DNA of 32,606 nucleotides from JAVBLW01 sp031553215 (GCA_031553215.1 JAVBLW010000004.1:1-32606); one strand, 5' to 3'. Shown: positions 7,397 through 15,894, counted from the first letter of the stretch. A program made the numbers and translations. Notes: generated by a model not told the origin, from the sequence alone.

Positions 7397-9193
7397 TTAA
7401 TCTAATTCTAATTCTATATTATACTCTTTGAACCAATAATCTATTTGATAGAAATATGCAAGCAATTGATCTTTTCTCATTAGTTGCCCATACCACGGAG
7501 TCTCCAATTCTTTTTCATCATTTATTATTTCTAATAATTTATTTTCATCAAATATAGTATACAAAATACTATTTTTATCATCTAATACATCTAGCAGCAT
7601 CTTTTTAATAATACTACTATATTTTTTACTTCTCGTTTTTGGATATGGACTTTTTGTTCTTGAATATATTTCTCTTGGAAGAATATCTTTACAAGCTTCT
7701 CGAAGTAGAGCCTTTTCAGTATTATTAAAATATTTATACTTGAATGGCACATTATACAGGAAGTTTACTAGTCTAGTATCCCCAAATGGCATTCTCACTT
7801 CTAATGATGCGCCCATAGTCATTCTATCTTTTCTATCCAATAATCCTGTCATAAAATACTTCAAATTCAAATAACTCATTTGTCTTTCTTTTATTCTTTC
7901 TTCTGTATCTGTAGATAATATTGGAGTAGCGTCTATTATTTCATTATACTTTTCATCTACAAATTTCTTTATATCCATATTTAAATTTTTGTTTATTATA
8001 CTTTGCCTAAAATCTAAATTCCTAATCCATGGAAAAGATTTATTATCTTCTTCATTACGATAAAACCATGGGTACCCACCAAAAATTTCATCTGCACCTT
8101 CTCCAGATAAGGCCACTGTATGCTTACCTCTAATTTTCTTTGCTAACCAGAATAATGAGGCATCCACATCTGCCATACCTGGACCATCCCTTAATATTAC
8201 TGCTGTCTTTAAATAATCGACTAAAGTATTTGTATCAAGTACACAATTAGTATGATTAAATGATTTTGATTTCACCATATAATCTATGTAATCTTGATCG
8301 TTTGATGTTTCATATTTATTACTCTTATATTCTTCATTATTTCCTTCATAATCTAGACTATAAGTAGATAAATTTCTTTTTTCATCACTTACAAATGAAC
8401 TAACTATACTAGAATCAAGTCCTCCTGATAGAAAACACGCTAATTCAACGTCACTAGATATTTGGCGCTTACAGCTATCTTCAACTAAGAATCTTATTTG
8501 TGAAATAGTATCTTCAAGATTCTTTTCATATGGCTTTGCTACAACATCAAAATATTTGGTTATCTTTAAACCATCCTTGTCATATGTTAAATAATGACCT
8601 GGTTTTAACTCATATATTCCTTTATATAAAGTATTTCCAGGACTATGAGAAGGTCCTAAACCAAGTAACTCATATAATCCATTTTTATCTACTATAGCCT
8701 TGTTTGTATAATTTAAAATAGCTTTTATTTCACTAGCTATAATAATATCATTTTCTACGATTGTATAATATAAAGGTTTTGCCCCTATTTGATCTCTTGC
8801 AGCAAATATTTGATGATTATTGCAATATACAAAGGCAAACATTCCATTTAATTTATTCAGACAATTTTCCTTATGTAGCATAATCATTTTTAATAATATT
8901 TCTGTATCACTATGAGAATCTACTGTATAACCATTTTTAATTAAATCATTTGTTAATTCTTCCCTATTATATAATTGCCCATTATATATTAAGTGATTAT
9001 TTAATATACTCATTGGTTGTTTCCCATTTTCAGAATCTAATACGCATAGTCTTCTTTGACCTAGCGAAAAATTTTCTAAAAATAAATATCCTGATTCATC
9101 AGGACCTCTTTTCTTTAATAAATCAGTAGATTCAATAAATTTTTGATAATCTACTTTTGTAAAAAAATTACTTTTAATTAATATTCCTGACAT
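7397..9193 (-). CDS. asnB: Asparagine synthase AsnB-like, with Ser in place of the catalytic N-terminal Cys
   Basis: This is a 598-residue asparagine synthetase with an N-terminal class II glutamine amidotransferase (Ntn) domain (1-200) and a C-terminal ATP-pyrophosphatase synthetase domain. The synthetase part looks intact: P-loop SGGLDSS (256-262), ALSGEGADEIFGGY, and DRMTMGASLEVRMPFGD. The frame opens at a GTG at 9205, but GGTGAT with 4-nt spacing points to the ATG at 9193, giving MSGI. In the family this is MCGI, where Cys is the glutaminase nucleophile after Met removal. The codon here is TCA (Ser). The usual YNGE is YNGQ (Q73), while the Arg of the RRL motif (R48), Asn71 and Asp96 are kept. 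Known Cys-to-Ser or Cys-to-Ala mutants of these enzymes lose glutamine use but keep ammonia use, so this protein is probably ammonia-dependent. It is convergent with the ger operon. Confidence 0.93.
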   Translation of the reverse strand: MSGILIKSNFFTKVDYQKFIESTDLLKKRGPDESGYLFLENFSLGQRRLCVLDSENGKQPMSILNNHLIYNGQLYNREELTNDLIKNGYTVDSHSDTEILLKMIMLHKENCLNKLNGMFAFVYCNNHQIFAARDQIGAKPLYYTIVENDIIIASEIKAILNYTNKAIVDKNGLYELLGLGPSHSPGNTLYKGIYELKPGHYLTYDKDGLKITKYFDVVAKPYEKNLEDTISQIRFLVEDSCKRQISSDVELACFLSGGLDSSIVSSFVSDEKRNLSTYSLDYEGNNEEYKSNKYETSNDQDYIDYMVKSKSFNHTNCVLDTNTLVDYLKTAVILRDGPGMADVDASLFWLAKKIRGKHTVALSGEGADEIFGGYPWFYRNEEDNKSFPWIRNLDFRQSIINKNLNMDIKKFVDEKYNEIIDATPILSTDTEERIKERQMSYLNLKYFMTGLLDRKDRMTMGASLEVRMPFGDTRLVNFLYNVPFKYKYFNNTEKALLREACKDILPREIYSRTKSPYPKTRSKKYSSIIKKMLLDVLDDKNSILYTIFDENKLLEIINDEKELETPWYGQLMRKDQLLAYFYQIDYWFKEYNIELELD

Positions 9194-9242
9194 TTTTATC
9201 ACCACTATTATTTATATTAAAAAATTCATTTTTTGTGATTAC

Positions 9243-9271
9243 TTGTAAAAAAATATTTATTATGCTATCAT
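9243..9271 (+). promoter_or_regulatory. Promoter of yidD
   Basis: -35 TTGTAA (9243-9248), 17-bp spacer ending in TGC, -10 TATCAT (9266-9271). The TGn makes it an extended -10. The ATG of yidD follows 16 nt downstream of the -10, with GGTGAT in between. Confidence 0.65.
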
Positions 9272-9287
9272 TTTAAAAGGTGATAAT

Positions 9288-9581
9288 ATGAAAAAATTAG
9301 CTTTAAAATTAATCAATTATTATCAAAAAAAGGTTTCTCCTAGTAGCACAAAGAAATGCCGTTTTTTACCAACTTGTAGTGAATATGGCAAACAATGCTA
9401 TTTAAGGTTTAATTTTTTTTATGCTTCATGGCTAACACTGGCTAGACTTCTTAGATGCAATCCATTTCATAAAATGGCTTATGATCCAGTACCAGAAGAA
9501 AAAAAGTATCGCTATAAATACGATACTTTAGAAGACACTATAAATAAAATTTATTTTAATAGTTTATTACATAGCCATTAG
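9288..9581 (+). CDS. yidD: Membrane protein insertion efficiency factor YidD
   Basis: This 97-residue protein helps the YidC/Oxa1 pathway insert inner-membrane proteins and acts at the cytosolic membrane face through an amphipathic helix. The family signature is complete: YYQKKVSPSS, then KCRFLPTCSEYG with C24 and C30, RLLRCNPFHKMAYDPVP. The usual length is 70-100. In many bacteria yidD lies near rnpA/yidC, but here it stands alone, as in several Bacillota. AAAGGTGAT precedes the ATG by 3 nt. Its TAG stop is embedded in the terminator hairpin shared with cvfB. Confidence 0.95.
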   Translation: MKKLALKLINYYQKKVSPSSTKKCRFLPTCSEYGKQCYLRFNFFYASWLTLARLLRCNPFHKMAYDPVPEEKKYRYKYDTLEDTINKIYFNSLLHSH

Positions 9582-9592
9582 GCTATTTTTTT
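9571..9592 (+). terminator. Terminator of yidD overlapping both convergent stop codons
   Basis: ATAGCC (9571-9576), ATTA loop, GGCTAT (9581-9586), followed by seven T on the plus strand. The yidD TAG (9579-9581) and the cvfB TAG (9583-9585 on the opposite strand) both lie within it. In the minus direction there is no U-run, so it acts mainly on yidD. Confidence 0.75.
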
Positions 9593-10431
9593 ATTAGATA
9601 GGTATATTCTTCATCTATTTCAACAATACGTTCTTTATAAAGATTACCTAAAGCTCTTTTAAAAGCTTTTCTACTCATTTTAAATTCCTTTAAAATTTCT
9701 TCACTACTGCTTTTAGCTGTAATTTTTATTTTTCCACTATGCTTATTTAAATAATCAATTATTATTTGTGCATCTGAATCAATAAGTTTTTCTTTTTGTT
9801 CATTTAAAGTACCATAATATTCATTATCTTTAATAGCCGTAATCTTTATTGTTTCAGGTTGACCTAAACGGTACTCTTTGCGTAATTGAGCTTGGGGAAC
9901 GAAGATATGAGCTTTTTCTTTAGTAACAAAAGAAATTCCTGCTTCACTAATTCTACAAACCGTAGCATTTACTTGCTCATCTTTTGCATATCTCGCATCT
10001 TTATCAGTTAATTCTAAAATTTCAAATCTATTCAATGGTTTTGCAACAATAGTATCTTTTTTTAGCTTTATACTAACCAAAAGCTCATCATTAATTTCTG
10101 GCCATTTAGATTCATTATATGGTAAATAATCTTTAGAAATTAAGATATCTTTACCAGAGTTAATGTTAACAAATACTCCAGTATCTCCAATTGTTTCAAC
10201 AACTTTAACAAATCCCGGTTTTGATAGAGTAACAAAGGGTTCATTCATAGATGCAGTAATACGACCTTTTTTATCATAATATACAAACACATCAACTTCT
10301 TCTTCATCTTCTAATTCTCTATTTGCTTCACGGAAATGAAGTAATATATCAGTACTTCCATCCGTTATCATATATCCTAAATCTGATTTTCTTACTACCT
10401 TTAATCTGTTAATTTCACCTACGTTAATCAT
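9583..10431 (-). CDS. cvfB: CvfB-family S1 RNA-binding protein
   Basis: This is a 282-residue protein with the CvfB/YitL layout: OB-fold S1-like domains over residues 1-210 (including YMITDGSTDILLHFREA, then GDTGVFVNINSGKDILISKD and GISFVTKEKAHIFVPQAQ) and a winged-helix domain at 220-282 (IIDYLNKHSGKIKI...SRKAFKRALGNLYKE). CvfB binds RNA in Staphylococcus aureus and affects virulence gene expression; the direct target is not settled. Length equals the family's (about 280-300). AGGTGA sits 3 nt before the ATG and overlaps the stop of the 48-aa gene, so translation is linked. It is last in an operon with gltX. No U-tract terminator follows in its own direction, so transcripts may run antisense into yidD. 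Confidence 0.93.
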   Translation of the reverse strand: MINVGEINRLKVVRKSDLGYMITDGSTDILLHFREANRELEDEEEVDVFVYYDKKGRITASMNEPFVTLSKPGFVKVVETIGDTGVFVNINSGKDILISKDYLPYNESKWPEINDELLVSIKLKKDTIVAKPLNRFEILELTDKDARYAKDEQVNATVCRISEAGISFVTKEKAHIFVPQAQLRKEYRLGQPETIKITAIKDNEYYGTLNEQKEKLIDSDAQIIIDYLNKHSGKIKITAKSSSEEILKEFKMSRKAFKRALGNLYKERIVEIDEEYTYLIKK

Positions 10432-10439
10432 TTCTTCAC

Positions 10440-10586
10440 CTAATTTCTATCGCCATCTTTGTAGTTGCGATCAGTTTGTTTTAAATACATTTCTTTCTTT
10501 TGTTCAAATGGAACACTTTTCTTTTTTGATTCATATTTTTTAATTAAATCTTTTTCAGATATTTTTTTTTGATTTTGGTTATTCAT
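10440..10586 (-). CDS. 48-aa highly charged small protein, unknown
   Basis: This is a 48-residue frame from ATG at 10586 to TAG at 10440-10442. It is very rich in Lys, Glu, Gln and Asp, has no Cys or membrane segment, and begins MNNQNQKKISEKDLIKKYES; it ends in DGDRN. Three things support a real gene. The start overlaps the preceding stop as TAATG. AAAAGGA lies 9 nt upstream inside the preceding gene. Its TAG stop overlaps the AGGTGA ribosome binding site of cvfB, closing an otherwise unexplained gap. The family is not recognised. It is likely helical and possibly nucleic-acid- or ribosome-associated given its charge, but that is a guess. Confidence 0.7.
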   Translation of the reverse strand: MNNQNQKKISEKDLIKKYESKKKSVPFEQKKEMYLKQTDRNYKDGDRN

Positions 10587-10999
10587 TATATTATATCCTT
10601 TTTGATTCCCATTTTTTCTAATTCTTTTAAAATATATTCCATATTATTTGCAGATTCATATGTGCCTTTAATACCATGTCTTAATGTTATTGGTACATAG
10701 AATCCTTGTTCTGTAGATATTGTTATTTGAGAGGTATATTTATTTTTTTCTTGACGTGTATAAGCTTTTATTGCGCTTAATTTTATCATGAAATCCTCTT
10801 CCTCATCATATTTCTTTAACCATTTAGTCAATCCGTGAAAGTATAACATATTATCATTTGTAATTGTCATTACAAAAAATCTAAGCTTTTTATCTAAAAG
10901 GATTTTACCACCATTTGGCTCTATCTCAATAACACAAGGATATTTACCTCTTAACTTTTTTGCAGTTCTTATTTCTAATACAACTTGTTTTTGATTCAT
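10586..10999 (-). CDS. Conserved-looking 137-aa cytosolic protein, unknown
   Basis: This 137-residue protein has no membrane segment or signal. Its first two thirds read as alternating beta strands (VVLEIRTAKKLRGKYPCVIE, KILLDKKLRFFVMTITNDN, then KYTSQITISTEQGFYVPITL), ending in a helix ESANNMEYILKELEKMG. This resembles small beta-barrel or PH-like folds, but I cannot assign a family. It starts 8 nt after gltX with AGGTGA 5 nt before the ATG and overlaps the following 48-aa gene by TAATG, so it belongs to the gltX-cvfB operon. Its role may touch translation by association only. Confidence 0.75.
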   Translation of the reverse strand: MNQKQVVLEIRTAKKLRGKYPCVIEIEPNGGKILLDKKLRFFVMTITNDNMLYFHGLTKWLKKYDEEEDFMIKLSAIKAYTRQEKNKYTSQITISTEQGFYVPITLRHGIKGTYESANNMEYILKELEKMGIKKDII

Positions 11000-11007
11000 A
11001 TTTTCAC

Positions 11008-12642
11008 CTATAAAGAATTTTTAATTCGATTAATAACTTCATCATATCCTAAAACAAGTATTACATCATCCATTGATATTCCACTAGTTTTATGAGTAAC
11101 CATAATTCTTAATGCATGATAGAATTGTGTTATTACTCCACGGTATAAACTAGGATCCTTCATATACTTCTTTTTGTCTGTATAGTTTAGTTCCTTACTT
11201 AAATCTTTAATTGTTTTTTCACTACCATTTTTTACTTCAGTAAAGTAATTTACGAAAGCATTAATAATTTCTGGTAATTCTTCCTTATTTACATTTTCAT
11301 ATAATGATTCTTTATATTCAGTATCTTTTTCAAAATAATCATTATATAAGAACCCAAAAGTATTCATAAATTCACTATAATTAACTAAATCTTTTCTATG
11401 CTCTGCAGAATTTGGTCCTTGAGTTTTAAAAATTTGTTTAACAAATTCTATATTATCTTTAAATCTTTCGTATAATTCTATATCAAATTCTTTTGCCCAG
11501 CTAAGTAGATTAGCTACATTATCTTCTAGACTAGTATTGTATATAATTTCACTTGATATACTATTCAACTTTTCTAAATCATACAAAGGCCCACTTACTC
11601 CCATATTTTCAAAAGTTATTTCAAACTCATTGATATCTTTATCAGGATTTGCTAAGTACCATTCTTCAAAGTTGGAATTAATCAAGGTATATAAATACAC
11701 ATATAGGGCTTTAATTGGATATCCCTTTTCTAAATAATATTCAGCACTTGATTCAGGATCTTTTCGTTTAGATAATTTTCTTCTTGATTCACCATCTTGT
11801 TTCATAACCGGTGCAACATGTCCATATTTAGGTAATTCAAATCCCAAAGATTGAAATAACTGAATATGTATCGGTAAACTAGATACCCATTCATCACCTC
11901 TTATTACATGGGTAGTTCCCATTAGGAAATCATCGCAAGCATGAGCAAAATGATACGTTGGAATTCCGTCTGTTTTTAATAATACGAAATCATTGAAATT
12001 ATTTTCCATCTCAATATCTCCTTTTATTAAATCATTAATACCAACCCTTGCAGGAGAATTAACAGGAACCTTAAATCTTAGGACGTATTCTTTACCTTCA
12101 CTTATCAATTTTTTAGCTTCTAAATAAGTAATATCACGATATTTTGCATATTCACCATAATATCCAGGCATAACTTTTAATTCTGTTTGTTTATTTCTAA
12201 TTTCTTCCAATTCTTCTTCTGTACAAAAACATGGATATGCATAGCCTTGTTCTACTAAGTATTTTGCTAACGTATGATATATTTCAACTCTTTCAGATTG
12301 GATATATGAACCATAATTTCCTTTTTGTTTATTAGGACTTATAACACCTTCATTTATCTCTATTTGAAATTTATTAAATACTTTACATATTATATCAATA
12401 CTTCCGTCAACTTCTCTTTTCTTATCAGTGTCCTCGATTCTAAGCATAAAAACACCATTATTTTGGGAAGCAATTTTTCTATTAATTAAAGCGGTATATA
12501 CTCCCCCTATATGCAAAAAGCCAGTTGGACTTGGTGCTAATCTTGTCACGACAGTACCTTCTTTTCTTCTAGGGAATTGAATATATAAATCTTTTTTTGT
12601 TTTATTTATATTGGGGAATAATAAATTTGCTAAATTATCCAT
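11008..12642 (-). CDS. gltX: Glutamyl-tRNA synthetase (long variant)
   Basis: This class I aminoacyl-tRNA synthetase charges tRNA-Glu (and often tRNA-Gln in Bacillota, followed by GatCAB amidation). The HIGH motif is HIGG at 44-47 within TRLAPSPTGFLHIGG, and KMSKS appears as KLSKR at 289-293. The YPCFCTEEEL segment (136-145) and the HVIRGDEW block (245-252) are typical. The protein has 544 residues against about 480-490 for the common bacterial form. About 25 residues extend the N-terminus before the Rossmann fold, starting MDNLANLLFPNINKTKKDLY. This long type occurs in Clostridia and related lineages. It is the first gene of the operon that ends with cvfB and is preceded by its own extended -10 promoter. 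Confidence 0.95.
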   Translation of the reverse strand: MDNLANLLFPNINKTKKDLYIQFPRRKEGTVVTRLAPSPTGFLHIGGVYTALINRKIASQNNGVFMLRIEDTDKKREVDGSIDIICKVFNKFQIEINEGVISPNKQKGNYGSYIQSERVEIYHTLAKYLVEQGYAYPCFCTEEELEEIRNKQTELKVMPGYYGEYAKYRDITYLEAKKLISEGKEYVLRFKVPVNSPARVGINDLIKGDIEMENNFNDFVLLKTDGIPTYHFAHACDDFLMGTTHVIRGDEWVSSLPIHIQLFQSLGFELPKYGHVAPVMKQDGESRRKLSKRKDPESSAEYYLEKGYPIKALYVYLYTLINSNFEEWYLANPDKDINEFEITFENMGVSGPLYDLEKLNSISSEIIYNTSLEDNVANLLSWAKEFDIELYERFKDNIEFVKQIFKTQGPNSAEHRKDLVNYSEFMNTFGFLYNDYFEKDTEYKESLYENVNKEELPEIINAFVNYFTEVKNGSEKTIKDLSKELNYTDKKKYMKDPSLYRGVITQFYHALRIMVTHKTSGISMDDVILVLGYDEVINRIKNSL

Positions 12643-12677
12643 TAGTAATTACCTTCATTTCATAAAAATTATATTTT

Positions 12678-12686
12678 ATTATACCA
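12678..12686 (-). promoter_or_regulatory. Extended -10 promoter of the gltX operon
   Basis: The minus strand reads TGGTATAAT, a perfect -10 with TGn, 35 nt before the gltX ATG. No -35 consensus is visible. It lies just after the dut terminator. Confidence 0.6.
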
Positions 12687-12705
12687 TACATTCTAAAAAA
12701 TTGGT

Positions 12706-12734
12706 ATAAAAATATGGCGTATTTCTACGCCATA
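12706..12734 (-). terminator. Terminator of the nrdD-nrdG-dut operon
   Basis: A 9-bp perfect stem TATGGCGTA/TACGCCATA with a GAAA tetraloop (minus strand), then TTTTTAT. It begins 4 nt after the dut stop. It is one of the strongest hairpins in the window. Confidence 0.9.
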
Positions 12735-12737
12735 GAA

Positions 12738-13250
12738 TTATTTTGTTGTGCTTCCAAATCCACCATTACGAATATCTTGTACATCATCATCATAAGTAAT
12801 TCCGTATTCAATAAATATTCCTTGGGCAAAACCAGTTCCTTTTTTCAATTCAATAGTTCTATTTTCATTTGTGTCATTGGTAATCTTAATAAAAATGTGA
12901 CCTTCATTATTTGAATCGTAATAATCGCTATCAATAATTCCCACGGTATTGTTAAGTTGCATTCTAAATTTAAAACCTAACCCACTTCTAGGATACACTT
13001 TCAATACATATTCATTTAACATTCTCACTCTTATTCCTGTTGGAATCTTAGCAGTTTGTCCAGGATTTAATGTAACATCTATTGGCATAAAGAAATCATA
13101 TCCGGCACTACCTGCAGTAGCTCTTTTTGGCAGTTTTAAATCCTCATAAATCAATTTGATTTCTTCATCAGTAAAATTACCAAAGGAATCTTTAAAACCT
13201 TCTAGGAATTGTTTTTCGCTTACTTTTTCGAATTGTCCTACTCTTTTCAT
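12738..13250 (-). CDS. dut: dUTP diphosphatase (dUTPase family)
   Basis: This 170-residue homotrimeric-type dUTPase would hydrolyse dUTP to dUMP, keeping uracil out of DNA and feeding dTMP synthesis. All five motifs are seen: AGSAGYDF (47-54), PRSGLG (87-92), GIIDSDYY (104-111), GTGFAQGIF (138-146) and the C-terminal RNGGFGSTTK. Motif III differs from the usual DxxYRGEI: about four residues (DSNN) are inserted before EGHIFI. There is also an extra N-terminal part of about 38 residues. It lies 9 nt after nrdG in the same operon, which links dNTP production with dUTP removal. It could be a closely related dCTP deaminase/dUTPase-family enzyme, but motif V favours dUTPase. Confidence 0.88.
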   Translation of the reverse strand: MKRVGQFEKVSEKQFLEGFKDSFGNFTDEEIKLIYEDLKLPKRATAGSAGYDFFMPIDVTLNPGQTAKIPTGIRVRMLNEYVLKVYPRSGLGFKFRMQLNNTVGIIDSDYYDSNNEGHIFIKITNDTNENRTIELKKGTGFAQGIFIEYGITYDDDVQDIRNGGFGSTTK

Positions 13251-13259
13251 AGTACCTCA

Positions 13260-13745
13260 CTATTTTAAAATAATTTTATTTTCTTTTTTTGTTTTCTTTA
13301 TATCAATTACTCTTTGATTTGTGCTACCCACCCATGGATAACTTTCTTTCATTAATTCTATCATGAATCTTCCATCACATAAAACATCAATATAATTTAG
13401 AATTTCTAAATCTTTTATTTGTTCATATGTATATCCTGTATATAACCATATATCTTTTCCAGGAAATTTAGTTCTTATTTCTCGCGCTAAAGATAATATC
13501 GTTTGTCTATTATCTATATGCAATGGATCTCCACCACTAAACGTTATTCCTTCAACGTAATCTTTCCTAAGCTCTACAAAGATTTCTTCTTTTGCCATAT
13601 CATCAAAAGGTATACCACCATTAATATCATGGGTAATAGGGTTATGACATTCAGGACATTTATGAGTACATCCTGCAACCCACAATACCACTCTTATTCC
13701 TTCGCCGTTAAGCATATCATCTTTAGTGATATTATGATAATTCAT
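13260..13745 (-). CDS. nrdG: Anaerobic ribonucleotide reductase activating protein NrdG
   Basis: This 161-residue radical SAM enzyme uses a 4Fe-4S cluster and S-adenosylmethionine to form the glycyl radical on NrdD. The cluster motif CX3CX2C is intact (C26, C30, C33 in GCTHKCPECHNP). FSGGDPL (SAM-binding GGE-like motif) and the C-terminal GSTNQRVIDI are family marks. Length is standard (150-180). Its ATG overlaps the nrdD stop as TAATG, which ensures coupled translation with its substrate protein. It needs anoxic conditions to work. Confidence 0.96.
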   Translation of the reverse strand: MNYHNITKDDMLNGEGIRVVLWVAGCTHKCPECHNPITHDINGGIPFDDMAKEEIFVELRKDYVEGITFSGGDPLHIDNRQTILSLAREIRTKFPGKDIWLYTGYTYEQIKDLEILNYIDVLCDGRFMIELMKESYPWVGSTNQRVIDIKKTKKENKIILK

Positions 13746-15871
13746 TACATACTCTTCCTTTCCTTTATTTCCGCCATCTTAGCATCATTTAATCTTGTAT
13801 CACCTTTTACACGTGAATAAGATAAATAACCATTCATTCGTTCTATTTTAGTTACATTTTTTGAACCACATTTTGGACATGTTTCCATAGCTAATTCTTC
13901 ATATCCGCATTCATCGCAATATGATAAAGATAAATTAACACCTTCATAATATCCTAATTTCATAGCTCTACGAACTAACGTTCTAATCGCATTAATATTA
14001 TAATTTATTGGATATTTTACATATTGGATTTTACCACCATTTGTATATTCCCAGAATTTACTTTCCTTATCTTGTTTTTCTATTGGTGTAATATCTTCAC
14101 TGACATGACAATGGAATGAGTTACTAACATAAGCTCTATCACTAACATTTTCAATTATTCCATATAGCTTTCTAAATTGTGTAACTTGTAGTCCACATAG
14201 GCTTTCAGCTGGAGTTCCATATATTGCATATAAGTGTCCGTCTTCTTCTTTGAATTCTTCAACCTTTTGATTAATATATTTCAATGTTTCTAATGCAAAT
14301 TCTCCGTCTTCAGCGATACTCTTACCGTTATATAATCTTTGTAATTCATTTAATGCTGTATAACCAAAAGATGCTGTAGCAGCTTTTAATAATGGTTTTA
14401 TTTTTTCATCTGGTTTTAATGTTCCACCATAGAAACCACCTTCACAGTAAGCAAGTGGATTTGTAGATGCACGCATTTCACCTAAATAATCATATGTCTT
14501 TTGGTGTACTTGTCTAATCATCTCTAAATAATAATCTAAGACTTCATGGAAATCACGACTCTCATGTTTAGCTTTTGCTAAAATAAGAGGTAAATTCAGG
14601 CTAATTGCCCCAATATTAAATCTTCCAATAAATACTGGTTTATCTTCTTCATCAGCAGGGTTTTTTCCGCCTCTTTCATACCATGGTGATAAAAAAGCAC
14701 GACATCCCATAGGACTTATAGCTTTTCCATATTTTTTATACATACTAGAAATATATCCTTCACCAGTTAAACTTAACCAATCTGGATACATTGCGATACT
14801 AGAACATTTTATTCCTTCTTCAAATAAATCTTCTAAAGGCTTACCTTCGCCATGCAATTCTTCATCATATAAAAATACTATTTTAGGGAATAATACTGGT
14901 CTTTTAAATCCTACCTTACCTTGTCCTTTATATCTAGTTTTTAAACAAGCCATTGCAGCCATTTTAGCAAATTCATCATCACACAATCCAATTGTTACTG
15001 TAATAAAAGGATAATCTCCTCTACTAGAACCAATTGTGTTAAATTTATATTCTAGACCTTGGAATCCTTGACAAAATTCTCTGTCTACATCTTTTAATGC
15101 TTCTGCTTTAGCTTTGTCTTCACTTATACCTAAATCAGTATATTTTTTGATATATCTATCATATGATCTCTTTGCATATGGCGCTAAAACATTATCTAAG
15201 CTTGGTAATGTAAATCCGCCATATTGCTGAGCTGATGTAGATAATACAACGTCTCCAATTACATCAAATGCAACATCTAATGTTTTAGGTTCATTATACC
15301 AGATATTTCCCATCTCAAATCCACCATCTAATACTTTTTCAATATCAAATAAGCAACAATTCATTGTATCACGACGAGCAGACATATCATGGATATAAAT
15401 ATACCCTTCGTTTATAGCCTGTTTTTCATTTACATTCAAAAAAAACTTCTTATATAGTTCCTTATTCAATTGATTAAAAATTAAACTTCTCTTAGTTGAT
15501 ACTAATGTACTATCAGTATTACTATTTTCTTTATCACCAATATACATGATTGCTTGGCTTTTTTTATAAACCTCATCAAGCATATTAACGAAATCATGTT
15601 TATAATTTCTATAATCACGATAACTTTTTGCTACTTTAGGAAAACTTTCTTCTAATGCTCCCTCAACAAAATGATGCATTTCAGCAATAGGAACACATTT
15701 TAATCCACTATCCTTTATCTCTCTCTCTACGATAGCAACAATTGTGTTTAAATCATCTTGTGTAAAACTAACTAATACACGACTTGATGATTTGCTGACT
15801 GCTTTTTTTATTTTCTCAGCATTATATTTTTCCTCAGTACCATCTTTCTTTACTATTACGACATTATTCAT
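13745..15871 (-). CDS. nrdD: Anaerobic ribonucleoside-triphosphate reductase NrdD (class III)
   Basis: This 708-residue glycyl-radical enzyme reduces ribonucleoside triphosphates to deoxy forms without oxygen. An ATP-cone regulatory domain fills residues 3-92 (VKKDGTEEKYNAEKIKKAV...). The active-site Cys is C390 in SPMGCRAFLSPW. The zinc-binding Cys pairs CDEC and CPKC lie near the C-terminus, followed by the glycyl radical site RMNGYLSY with the radical Gly at 681. The usual RVCGY/RVxGY reads RMNGY here, still acceptable. It is first in the nrdD-nrdG-dut operon, with a clear -35/-10 promoter. No convincing pair of NrdR boxes was found upstream. Confidence 0.97.
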   Translation of the reverse strand: MNNVVIVKKDGTEEKYNAEKIKKAVSKSSSRVLVSFTQDDLNTIVAIVEREIKDSGLKCVPIAEMHHFVEGALEESFPKVAKSYRDYRNYKHDFVNMLDEVYKKSQAIMYIGDKENSNTDSTLVSTKRSLIFNQLNKELYKKFFLNVNEKQAINEGYIYIHDMSARRDTMNCCLFDIEKVLDGGFEMGNIWYNEPKTLDVAFDVIGDVVLSTSAQQYGGFTLPSLDNVLAPYAKRSYDRYIKKYTDLGISEDKAKAEALKDVDREFCQGFQGLEYKFNTIGSSRGDYPFITVTIGLCDDEFAKMAAMACLKTRYKGQGKVGFKRPVLFPKIVFLYDEELHGEGKPLEDLFEEGIKCSSIAMYPDWLSLTGEGYISSMYKKYGKAISPMGCRAFLSPWYERGGKNPADEEDKPVFIGRFNIGAISLNLPLILAKAKHESRDFHEVLDYYLEMIRQVHQKTYDYLGEMRASTNPLAYCEGGFYGGTLKPDEKIKPLLKAATASFGYTALNELQRLYNGKSIAEDGEFALETLKYINQKVEEFKEEDGHLYAIYGTPAESLCGLQVTQFRKLYGIIENVSDRAYVSNSFHCHVSEDITPIEKQDKESKFWEYTNGGKIQYVKYPINYNINAIRTLVRRAMKLGYYEGVNLSLSYCDECGYEELAMETCPKCGSKNVTKIERMNGYLSYSRVKGDTRLNDAKMAEIKERKSM

Positions 15872-15894
15872 TGTCTAACACATCCTTATTTGAT

